This document shows, piece by piece, positions 29,029 through 35,545 of a stretch of 35,545 bases of DNA; position 1 is the stretch's first letter; every line of letters begins with the position of its first letter. The position numbers and the translations under genes were made by a program. The notes beneath the pieces were generated by a model. That model did not search any database, had not been told where the DNA came from, and saw only the letters and a program-made list of their open reading frames with translations. The stretch lies in the NCBI GenBank assembly GCA_013336365.1, contig JAAXTT010000002.1:1-35545 (forward strand). The letters are read 5' to 3'. This stretch comes from Peptococcaceae bacterium. Its GTDB lineage: Bacteria > Bacillota > Desulfotomaculia > Desulfotomaculales > Desulfocucumaceae.

Positions 29029-29108
29029 TTGACCAAGTTAATTTCCCGTTGTATTATTTGGTTAGCTAATTATTTTTTTATCTGGCCGTCTCTTGACGGT
29101 CTTTTTTT
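29029..29108 (+). ncRNA. Candidate short plus-strand transcript: promoter-like TTGACC-17-TATTAT followed by an intrinsic terminator
   Basis: TTGACC 29029-29034, TATTAT 29052-29057, then CCGTC-tctt-GACGG-TCTTTTTTT. Confidence 0.35.
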
Positions 29109-29148
29109 ATCCTGCCCCACTTGATACTCATTACCGCCCACCCCCACT

Positions 29149-29373
29149 CTATATTTGATATCCCTCTGGGTATCTAGTTGGTATAAACTCTCCAACAATT
29201 CCTAAGTCAATCCTGGACTTGTCGCACTTGGGGCATTTCATCTTTGGAATTACATTGTCGTGATAATTACGATCATCATAGCCACCTGCTCTTTGTTCTG
29301 CACCACAGCTCTCACACTCATAAACTGCTTCAAAATCCCGCCTATACTGATAGGTAATCTGTTTGATTTTCAT
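29149..29373 (-). CDS. Zinc-ribbon small protein
   Basis: MKIKQITYQYRRDFEAVYECESCGAEQ...MKCPKCDKS; SD GGAGGGG directly upstream. Confidence 0.75.
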   Translation of the reverse strand: MKIKQITYQYRRDFEAVYECESCGAEQRAGGYDDRNYHDNVIPKMKCPKCDKSRIDLGIVGEFIPTRYPEGYQI

Positions 29374-29514
29374 ATCTATTTCCCCCCTCCGAAAGCTATT
29401 CCAAACTGCCAGCATACTGTTATAAACATCACAGCTGCTAAAATTAAGTGGACCTTTCTCGGTCTCCATACATAGCGCTTTCTAAGTATTGGATCCTCTG
29501 ATTGATACAAGTAC

Positions 29515-29715
29515 CTAATAATTGCCAATTATTAGCTCACCTCCCTTGTTTAGTTTTTCAGCCAGGGCCTCCGCCCACTCACGCTCTGCTAAATATCCGC
29601 CAAAGTTCTCCCTGTTTCCTGAGTGGTCAACGCCCTCGACATCCACCTGCCGATAAACGCCATACATAGTTTTGCCGCTTATCGAGTTGCTTGTTACTTT
29701 CCACGGACCTTTCAT
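29515..29715 (-). CDS. Small phage hypothetical protein
   Basis: 66 aa, MKGPWKVTSNSISGKTMYGVYRQ...NRENFGGYLAEREWAEALAEKLN. Confidence 0.7.
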   Translation of the reverse strand: MKGPWKVTSNSISGKTMYGVYRQVDVEGVDHSGNRENFGGYLAEREWAEALAEKLNKGGELIIGNY

Positions 29716-29735
29716 TCAACCCACCTCCCTTCAGC

Positions 29736-29969
29736 TCAACCGTTATCAATTGGTGAAATTCTATCTTTGATCATTACCTCCGCGAGGTCATAGGCGCTGA
29801 CCCTCTTGCTGGGACCAACCTTCTTGACTGTAATTCCGTGGCTATGCAGGAGAGCTGAAACAGTGTTGACGCCACATCCTATAATCGCCGCAACCTCGGT
29901 AAAATTGAAAAACATCTGTCCATCATGCATTCTAACGATTGCGTCCCCTAATTCCTTAACACTTGTCAT
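29736..29969 (-). CDS. Small HTH-like protein
   Basis: 77 aa; NFTEVAAIIGCGVNTVSALLHSHGITVKKVG. Confidence 0.65.
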   Translation of the reverse strand: MTSVKELGDAIVRMHDGQMFFNFTEVAAIIGCGVNTVSALLHSHGITVKKVGPSKRVSAYDLAEVMIKDRISPIDNG

Positions 29970-30262
29970 TTTTGGCTACCTCCTTGACCGCTCATCCACT
30001 CATCAAGTGCTTTTTCAGGGATTAGATACTTAGTGCCGGCTCTTCTGTGTTGTATCTCACCACTGATAAGTAATTGTCTAAATTTTGAAACTCCCAATGC
30101 CCCTTTAAAGTATTCATCAAGTGCTGTTTTCATTGTAAAAACCTTACTGGGTCTGTCTTGAACTTGTTGACCTGCTTGTGGCAGCTTTCTTCCACATTCC
30201 AAACAAAATTTTGCAAATTCAGATGCTTTAGTTCCGCATTCTTGGCAGTACATTTGTTTCAC
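29966..30262 (-). CDS. Zinc-ribbon fused to an excisionase-like winged HTH
   Basis: CQECGTKASEFAKFCLECGRKL then ALGVSKFRQLLISGEIQHRRAGTKYLIPEKALDEWM. Confidence 0.75.
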   Translation of the reverse strand: MKQMYCQECGTKASEFAKFCLECGRKLPQAGQQVQDRPSKVFTMKTALDEYFKGALGVSKFRQLLISGEIQHRRAGTKYLIPEKALDEWMSGQGGSQK

Positions 30263-30345
30263 CTCCTTTACTTACAGGTTTTTCCTCCCTTATTGTCGAA
30301 GATTGGCAATATCCAGTTACCAATTTGAGGAAGGGAGGTGATTTA

Positions 30346-30516
30346 ATGAACTCTGATTATTTTAAAAACAACATTGAAGGTGTAAGTCTAGTGCAAAAGG
30401 CAATCAAAGAATTAGATATTAAAGTTGATTCAGCAACCACAGTTCAGCAATTGTTTGCCTACAATAATTCCATCTTGGCGTTCATTGTTGACGAACTCAG
30501 AAAAGAGCTTAAATAG
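30346..30516 (+). CDS. Small hypothetical protein on the opposite strand to the early operon
   Basis: MNSDYFKNNIEGVSLVQKAIKELDIK...; SD AAGGGAGGTGA. Confidence 0.65.
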   Translation: MNSDYFKNNIEGVSLVQKAIKELDIKVDSATTVQQLFAYNNSILAFIVDELRKELK

Positions 30517-30811
30517 AAATAAACGTCAAGGATAATTCAGAGCCTTTTTTTAATCGTCTTGTTGGTTTTAATGCACCCTCATAGTAGTTGTAAAGAAAAT
30601 CACAATTCTCTGGGTCTGCGACATGCTCAATTCCGACCTCTTTTTCTTCTTTTGCAACGACGTTGAGCAGTTTAAAGCCTTCTGGAACTTCGACTTCTTT
30701 CTGATCCTCATAAATCAACCATGCGTGTTTAATCAGTTTCTCCGGCTGGACTGCTTCCCTCAGTTCAGCCACTTCCCTTTCAAGCTGTGCAACTCGTTCC
30801 GCTAAAGTCAT
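30509..30811 (-). CDS. Hypothetical protein with N-terminal coiled coil
   Basis: MTLAERVAQLEREVAELREAV...; SD AGGGGGTG; convergent 8-nt overlap with 30346..30516. Confidence 0.65.
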   Translation of the reverse strand: MTLAERVAQLEREVAELREAVQPEKLIKHAWLIYEDQKEVEVPEGFKLLNVVAKEEKEVGIEHVADPENCDFLYNYYEGALKPTRRLKKGSELSLTFISI

Positions 30812-30823
30812 TTTTTTCACCCC

Positions 30824-31051
30824 CTATCCCTCGTTTATTCGCATATCATGCTCCATGATATTATTGGGCAAAAAAATTTCCCCAATGTCCATGTTGAATT
30901 TGTGGGCAATGGCAAACATTTCATCGATTTTAAATTGTGCTACACCATGCTCCTTGGCCAAATAGTTTCTCTCAGTAATGCCAAGCATTTTAGCCATTTC
31001 TTTTTGAGTGATGCCCCTATACCTTCTTTGTGCGGCAAGTTCTCTTTGCAA
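30824..31051 (-). CDS. Cro/antirepressor-like HTH_3 regulator, probable TTG start
   Basis: RRYRGITQKEMAKMLGITERNYLAKEHGVAQFKIDEMFAIAHKFNMDIGEIFLP; SD GGGAGGTGAT upstream of TTG (ORF track starts at ATG 31066). Confidence 0.85.
   Translation of the reverse strand: MQRELAAQRRYRGITQKEMAKMLGITERNYLAKEHGVAQFKIDEMFAIAHKFNMDIGEIFLPNNIMEHDMRINEG
30843..30861. promoter_or_regulatory. Perfect copy of the repressor operator ATATCATG-CTC-CATGATAT
   Basis: 19-bp palindrome in the 3' end of the Cro-like gene, just upstream of the 30811 gene. Confidence 0.8.
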
Positions 31052-31067
31052 AATATCACCTCCCATG

Positions 31068-31160
31068 ACATCATGCTACATGATATTTTATTATATGTCA
31101 ATATTTTTATTCTTGGTTAATGATATTTTTTATTTACTATTTCATGAACAATGATATAAT
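31068..31160. promoter_or_regulatory. Lysogeny switch: divergent promoters with palindromic operators (consensus ATATCATGnnnCATGATAT)
   Basis: Operators 31068-31086 (1 mismatch), 31108-31126 (degenerate), 31139-31157 (2 mismatches). Minus promoter TTGACA-17-TAGCAT; plus -10 TATAAT at 31155-31160. Confidence 0.85.
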
Positions 31161-31178
31161 TGACTTGAGGTGATAACT

Positions 31179-31814
31179 ATGGATAGTAAAAAATTGTCTG
31201 AATATGTAGGAAGTAAAATTAGAGAATATCGCAAAATGAGGGACATGACACAGAAAGAACTTGGCATGGCCTTGGGCCTACAAGCCAATACCATATCTTC
31301 TTATGAAAGCGGTACGAACAAGCCTGACCAAGAAGGGATTTTTAAGATTGCCAAGGCACTTGATGTTAAGGTTGACGATTTATTTCCTCCAATTACCGGA
31401 ATTGCCAGCAACAATGAAGAACTGACAATAAAAATTAAAAGAGTGCCAATGCTCGGTAGCATAGCTGCAGGGGAACCTGTTTTTGCTGATAACCACTGTG
31501 AATATTATGTAGAAGTAAACAATGACACTCCAGTTGACTTTTGCCTTAAAGTCAAAGGTGATTCAATGATTGGTGCCAGGATATATGAAGGTGACATAGT
31601 TTTCGTCAAAAAACAGCCGATGGTTGAAAACGGACATATTGCCGTTGTGCTTATTGACAATGAGGCAACACTCAAGAGGTTTTATAAAAATGATGGCGGA
31701 GTGATTTTAAAACCTGAAAATGGAAAGTATCAGCCGAAATATTACAATGAAAAAGACTTTAAAGACATAAAAATTCTTGGTCGGGCAGTGTTCTTCCAAG
31801 GAGAGGTGAAATAA
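31179..31814 (+). CDS. CI-like repressor: HTH_3 plus S24/LexA-type peptidase domain
   Basis: RDMTQKELGMALGLQANTISSYESGTNKPD; VPMLGSIAAGEPV...LKVKGDSMIGARIYEGDIVFVKKQ; SD GAGGTGAT before ATG 31179. Confidence 0.96.
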   Translation: MDSKKLSEYVGSKIREYRKMRDMTQKELGMALGLQANTISSYESGTNKPDQEGIFKIAKALDVKVDDLFPPITGIASNNEELTIKIKRVPMLGSIAAGEPVFADNHCEYYVEVNNDTPVDFCLKVKGDSMIGARIYEGDIVFVKKQPMVENGHIAVVLIDNEATLKRFYKNDGGVILKPENGKYQPKYYNEKDFKDIKILGRAVFFQGEVK

Positions 31815-31864
31815 ACTACTGAATCAACTTATATACTAACTCATATAAAAGAGGTGAAAACTTT

Positions 31865-33049
31865 ATGGCAACAATCCAAAACAAAGGTGGAAACAACTGG
31901 ATTCTGTTTGCGTCAGCTGGCAATGATATTAAGGGAAAGCGAATAAGACCTACAAAAGCCTTTATCGGAACTGAGCGACAGGCACTTAAAGCTGCTACCA
32001 TTTTTGAGGATGAAGTTAAAAATGGTAGATACTGTGTTGCCAGCAAAGAATTCACTCTCGCTGAGTTTACTAAAATATGGTTCGAGGACTATGCAGACAA
32101 GCAACTTGCTCCAAAAACAGTTCATAAGTACAGGGAAATGCTTAATAGCAGGATCCTGCCGACAATAGGTAACTTGAAAATGGACAAAATTAAACCGATG
32201 GTAATTAATAGATTCATGGGAGACTTGGCTGATATGCCTAGATTGGATAAAAAGCCAGGCAAACTTTCATCTCAAACCCTAAAACATTATTTTAGATGCA
32301 TATCAGCAATCCTGCAGGATGCTGTTGAATGGGATATTATACCAGAGAATCCATGCCTTAGAGTAAAGCCACCAAGGGTCACCAAGGTAAAGATAAAAGT
32401 ATATGATGAGGATGAGACTCTTGCCCTTCTTGATGCCCTTGAGACAGCAAAAATTAAGCACAAGGCACTTGTATGGCTTGAATTTGCCACTGGACTACGG
32501 GAAGGCGAAATGATGGGACTGGAATGGAAGGATATTGACTTTGACGAGAATACAATAAGCATCGAGAGAGCAAGCCAGTACCTTCCCAATCTTGGAGTAT
32601 TTACAAAGCTGCCAAAAAATGAAGGCAGCAAGAGAGTTATTGCAATCCCGAAAAATGTTGCTGAACTATTAAAGCAGTACCGGGTAGAATGGCTTGAGGA
32701 TCGTCTCAAACTTGGTGACCTATGGAAGGGTTCTGACAGGCTTTTTGTTACTTGGGATGGAGATCATGGCCATCCATATTGGCCTGGGCAATGGCTTGCA
32801 AAGTTTTTGAAGGATAACAACCTTAAACATTGTTCCTTTCACTCTCTCAGACATCTAAATGCGACCATGTCAATCAAGGTTGGTGTTCCACTAAAAAATA
32901 TATCATCAAGACTTGGGCATACTGATATCGGAACAACTGCAAATATTTATGCCGATGCATTGAAGAGTGTCGATCGTGAAGCAGCTGAAAAACTTGGTGC
33001 AATGTTGGAGAGAAAATCTGCAAAAAACAGCTTAATAGAAAAAAAATAA
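31865..33049 (+). CDS. int: Tyrosine recombinase / phage integrase
   Basis: ATGLREGEMMGLEW ... HSLRHLNATMSIKVGVPLKNISSRLGHTDIGTTANIYAD: R-H-R-H-Y signature. Confidence 0.97.
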   Translation: MATIQNKGGNNWILFASAGNDIKGKRIRPTKAFIGTERQALKAATIFEDEVKNGRYCVASKEFTLAEFTKIWFEDYADKQLAPKTVHKYREMLNSRILPTIGNLKMDKIKPMVINRFMGDLADMPRLDKKPGKLSSQTLKHYFRCISAILQDAVEWDIIPENPCLRVKPPRVTKVKIKVYDEDETLALLDALETAKIKHKALVWLEFATGLREGEMMGLEWKDIDFDENTISIERASQYLPNLGVFTKLPKNEGSKRVIAIPKNVAELLKQYRVEWLEDRLKLGDLWKGSDRLFVTWDGDHGHPYWPGQWLAKFLKDNNLKHCSFHSLRHLNATMSIKVGVPLKNISSRLGHTDIGTTANIYADALKSVDREAAEKLGAMLERKSAKNSLIEKK

Positions 33050-33058
33050 AAAATGATT

Positions 33059-33090
33059 TTAGTTGCCATTTGGTTGCCACTTAGTTGCCA
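33059..33090 (+). repeat. Integrase arm-type-like repeats, left arm (3 copies TTRGTTGCCA, 11-bp period)
   Basis: 33059-33068, 33070-33079, 33081-33090. Confidence 0.8.
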
Positions 33091-33195
33091 ATTTATATAA
33101 AAATAAGCAATGAAGCAGAAAAGGCAAAAACCTGCAAACCCTTTAATATCAATCATCTACATAAATTTATAACAATTTAAAATAGATACTAATGA

Positions 33196-33243
33196 GGTCT
33201 CCAAAACCGTAGGCTGCAGGTTCGATTCCTGTCTCCCCTGCCA
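33196..33243 (+). other. attP: attP core: 3' portion of tRNA-Trp(CCA)
   Basis: GGTCTCCAAAACCGTAGGCTGCAGGTTCGATTCCTGTCTCCCCTGCCA: anticodon arm, T arm and acceptor 3' strand with CCA; no 5' half present; next to int. Confidence 0.9.
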
Positions 33244-33251
33244 GATAGTTT

Positions 33252-33282
33252 TAAGCCTTGCAAGGATTTGCGAGGCTTTTGC
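33252..33282 (+). terminator. Terminator-like hairpin just after the tRNA fragment
   Basis: AAGCCTTGCAA ... TTGCGAGGCTTTT. Confidence 0.65.
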
Positions 33283-33308
33283 TTTTTCTGAATTTAATAA
33301 TTTTCTGT

Positions 33309-33329
33309 TTAGTTGCCACTTGGTTACCA
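33309..33329 (+). repeat. Integrase arm-type-like repeats, right arm (TTAGTTGCCA, TTGGTTACCA; 11-bp period)
   Basis: 33309-33318 and 33320-33329, same orientation as the left-arm copies. Confidence 0.75.
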
Positions 33330-33360
33330 CTCTATATAATTAAATTTTTAAAATAAATAA

Positions 33361-33375
33361 CCTGGCATTGCCAGG
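33361..33375 (-). terminator. Hairpin CCTGGC-aat-GCCAGG downstream of the Cys-rich gene
   Basis: 6-bp perfect stem followed by TTATTTATTTT on minus. Confidence 0.6.
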
Positions 33376-33413
33376 CTATAAGTAGCTAGTGCAAATTTTG
33401 CACCAACTCGATT

Positions 33414-33572
33414 TTAAACCTGTGTCTCAATGAACCTCTCACACTCAATATCACATTTTTCACAATCTTTCCCGGCACATCCGACTGCCTCAACAGCTAA
33501 GCACTGTGGGTCAATGCGTGTAACAAGCTGGATACATCTTGCACATTTAAAGCATTTGCACGGTAACGACAT
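33414..33572 (-). CDS. Cysteine-rich small protein (52 aa, 9 Cys); not in the supplied ORF track
   Basis: MSLPCKCFKCARCIQLVTRIDPQCLAVEAVGCAGKDCEKCDIECERFIETQV; SD AAAGGAGGGG, own terminator downstream. Confidence 0.8.
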   Translation of the reverse strand: MSLPCKCFKCARCIQLVTRIDPQCLAVEAVGCAGKDCEKCDIECERFIETQV

Positions 33573-33666
33573 AAAAACCCCTCCTTTGTGCAATTATATC
33601 TATTGCAGCATTGAGGGGTCAAAGCCTTTATGGGCATGGTTTTAGTGTTTATAGACAAGAAATTTC

Positions 33667-33880
33667 AGAGGTTGGGTTAACATTCTACACCCAACCTCTT
33701 GAGACAAAAAAGGAAAGCCCCTATTAGGTAGCTTTCTATAATAAAGAAACAAGGTGCTGATAACATAATAAAAAATCCACCTTGGAATCAGCTTAGCAAA
33801 AATAAAAATTCCTCCTGAACTAGAAATACGTATCTAGGAGGACAGGGCAACTGAAAAAACCCCACCATTCCGGCAGGGGC
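33667..33880. other. Hairpin-dense noncoding block downstream of the GNAT gene
   Basis: 11-bp stem 33667-33677/33689-33699; GAAAGC/GCTTTC 33713-33736; CAAGGTG/CACCTTG interleaved with CTGAT/ATCAG 33750-33791; CTAGA/TCTAG 33820-33837; terminator-like hairpin about 33860-33880. Confidence 0.6.
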
Positions 33881-33885
33881 ACTTT

Positions 33886-34503
33886 TTATTCTTGTTTTAA
33901 GTATTTTATCATTTGGACTAAATAGTCTTTTTTGAAGTTTTCTTTTTCATCATTGTCCAGCTTTCTATTGGCGAACGCTATAAATCCGTGGCTTGAATAG
34001 AAAGATATCAATTTTGGCCAATCCTCACATTCCAGATAAACAAACTTCCCGCCAAATATTGCCTGTCCTTCTCTTACTTTTACAATTGCAATACCCAATA
34101 GCTCATCACCTGTAATTAACTCATTATAGCCATTGTCATAGTTCTTCCCTAGTTGACCTATTAATGGGATGGATAACTGAAAATTACCTAAGGCAGAATT
34201 ATATTTTGTGAATTTTTGTATTCTTTTTTTAGTTGTCCTGCTAATTTTTGCATCTTTGCTGATAGTGATTACTTTGCTTGCCAGGGCAAAATATCCAACC
34301 AGAATAGGGGCTTTTTTGTATTGAGCATATACTAAATGAGTAGCCGAATACCCTTGATTTGAAAATTCTATGGCCTTCTCTCTCAAAAAAAACTCAACAT
34401 CTTTATTATCTGGACATAAATATTGGGAGAGGATTTTTTTAACATGCTCCTCTCCCAACTCGCTTATCATATCTCTCAACGCAACACTCTGGTATCCGGT
34501 CAC
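33886..34503 (-). CDS. GNAT-family acetyltransferase, candidate toxin; GTG start
   Basis: 205 aa; IPLIGQLGKNYDNGYNELITGDELLGIAIVKV...KFVYLECEDWPKLISFYSSHGFIAFANRKLD (GNAT C-terminal pattern). Confidence 0.75.
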   Translation of the reverse strand: MTGYQSVALRDMISELGEEHVKKILSQYLCPDNKDVEFFLREKAIEFSNQGYSATHLVYAQYKKAPILVGYFALASKVITISKDAKISRTTKKRIQKFTKYNSALGNFQLSIPLIGQLGKNYDNGYNELITGDELLGIAIVKVREGQAIFGGKFVYLECEDWPKLISFYSSHGFIAFANRKLDNDEKENFKKDYLVQMIKYLKQE

Positions 34504-34679
34504 CTTTTGTCTCCAAATAGCTTTTTAATAGTATCTCGGGACATGTTGGAAACCGGCCTGCTGAAACAAACTTTTTTTTCTTTGCGAGTAACAGAGCCTT
34601 CAAGCACATTTGCAAAGCGCACTATTTTGTCATGTTCTTTTAACACTATGTTATTATTTAGTATGCTTTTCGTCGCCAT
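34500..34679 (-). CDS. Small protein upstream of the GNAT gene, candidate antitoxin
   Basis: MATKSILNNNIVLKEHDKIVRFANVLEGSVTRKEKKVCFSRPVSNMSRDTIKKLFGDKR; GTGA overlap with the GNAT start; SD GGGGAG upstream. Confidence 0.7.
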   Translation of the reverse strand: MATKSILNNNIVLKEHDKIVRFANVLEGSVTRKEKKVCFSRPVSNMSRDTIKKLFGDKR

Positions 34680-34703
34680 AATGACAACTCCCCAAAACAA
34701 TAT

Positions 34704-34733
34704 ATTATCTAATTAATATCTTAACTGACTCAA
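34704..34733 (-). promoter_or_regulatory. Candidate promoter of the GNAT cassette (TTGAGT-18-GATAAT)
   Basis: Minus-strand hexamers at 34728-34733 and 34704-34709, just upstream of the small-protein start. Confidence 0.4.
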
Positions 34734-35102
34734 GTAATAACATAGCCGTATTTGGCACTAATCATGTGTTTCAATACTTAAAAAAACAAATAAAGTCGCT
34801 TTCCAAAATTATCAGAAACAACTTTATCCGACGCAATTACAATATATTTATAGTATATTTAATCTAGTGTCCCTTGGCAACTACTACATGTTGTGTTCAT
34901 ACTGTCAGGAATACACAAGAGTTTTTACCTTAATGTACTACCCCCCTGCCAACTAGCCAAAATTTAAGCTCACTTTTACTCCAATCAAAGATTCCTAGCT
35001 TTTCTTAAAAATATTGTACATTGACGTGGTCTATCAGGTTAGTTCATTATTCAGCAATGTACTATTTTTTACCTTTATAATATCAAATATAATATCAAAA
35101 AA

Positions 35103-35135
35103 AAGCCCCTCACCATTTCAGCAAGGGGCTTTTTT
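35103..35135 (-). terminator. Bidirectional intrinsic terminator downstream of the lysis module
   Basis: AAGCCCCT ... AGGGGCTTTTTT, A-tract and T-tract on both sides. Confidence 0.85.
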
Positions 35136-35138
35136 GCG

Positions 35139-35342
35139 TTAACCTATAGTTTTATTTGCTTTTATCCTGCCGTATATTGCAAGCAGGCCACCAAGAGCCC
35201 CCACAATATCGACAATATGGTTTACGGCTTCGCTTTGTGCTTGTTGGTCAATATTTATGCCAAGCAAATTGGCCCCCGCAGAGGCAACAACAATCAAACC
35301 GCCCCATACCGCTTTAGATTTATACCATTTTTTATTATCCAT
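35139..35342 (-). CDS. Holin-like small membrane protein
   Basis: MDNKKWYKSKAVWGGLIVVASAGANLLGINIDQQAQSEAVNHIVDIVGALGGLLAIYGRIKANKTIG: two hydrophobic segments; follows the amidase; SD AGGAG. Confidence 0.75.
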   Translation of the reverse strand: MDNKKWYKSKAVWGGLIVVASAGANLLGINIDQQAQSEAVNHIVDIVGALGGLLAIYGRIKANKTIG

Positions 35343-35353
35343 TAGAATCACTC

Positions 35354-35545
35354 CTAACCTATTATTCTTGGTATTTGCAAAGCCCGGACCATAGAATAAG
35401 CAATCTCATTGGCCAGGCCATTTAAAAAGGTTTCATTCTGCAGCAGCTTCCTTTCCCGCTCATTGTCAATGAAAAGACACTCAATGAGGACCGAAGGGAT
35501 GCCGGCCTCCGATGTTTTTCTCAGTACATATAGATTGCCAAACTT
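35354..35545 (-). CDS. Amidase (endolysin), C-terminal part; same gene as 1..512
   Basis: Translation ...LLQNETFLNGLANEIAYSMVRALQIPRIIG*; joins in frame to 1..512. Confidence 0.9.
   Translation of the reverse strand, partial: KFGNLYVLRKTSEAGIPSVLIECLFIDNERERKLLQNETFLNGLANEIAYSMVRALQIPRIIG

Noticed and set aside
33196-33243. Possible functional tRNA-Trp gene
   Set aside because: Only the anticodon arm, T arm and 3' acceptor strand are present; no D arm or 5' acceptor strand, so it is an attP remnant, not a tRNA.
33430-33645. 71-aa plus-strand ORF
   Set aside because: The opposite strand carries a better-supported Cys-rich ORF with a strong SD and terminator.
33750-33791. H-type pseudoknot (type III antitoxin-like RNA)
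   Set aside because: Connecting loops of about 0 and 2 nt are too short for the stems, and there is no tandem repeat; alternative hairpins are more likely.

Overview
The window is essentially one complete temperate siphophage or prophage genome from a low-GC Firmicute-like host, captured as a circle. The first ~131 bases recur at the right end (126 bp exact), and joining the ends restores one in-frame amidase gene, giving a circle of about 35.42 kb. Late genes run leftward on the minus strand: HNH, TerS/TerL, portal, protease, HK97-type capsid, connectors, tail tube, frameshifted tail chaperone, tape measure, baseplate/fibres, lysis. The leftward early operon carries Gam-like, ERF, SSB, DEAD helicase, VRR-NUC and PrimPol/DUF927 genes. 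The lysogeny module (Cro-like, S24 repressor, tyrosine integrase) ends at an attP containing the 3' part of a tRNA-Trp gene. Two toxin-antitoxin-like cassettes are present: hicAB, antisense inside the late region, and a GNAT plus small-protein pair in the moron slot between attP and lysis. Main non-ORF signals: a nine-copy GTGACAC array after the primase; a CCCAAAC slippery site with a 10-bp stem in the tail chaperone gene; 11-bp phased integrase arm-type repeats flanking attP; a palindromic operator family for the lysogeny switch, with one perfect copy downstream; a palindrome exactly filling the hicAB promoter spacer; two genes that appear to start at CTG; a strong internal ribosome-binding site at the capsid delta-domain boundary; and a hairpin-dense noncoding block beside the GNAT cassette. 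All functional names come from reading the translations; no database search was run.
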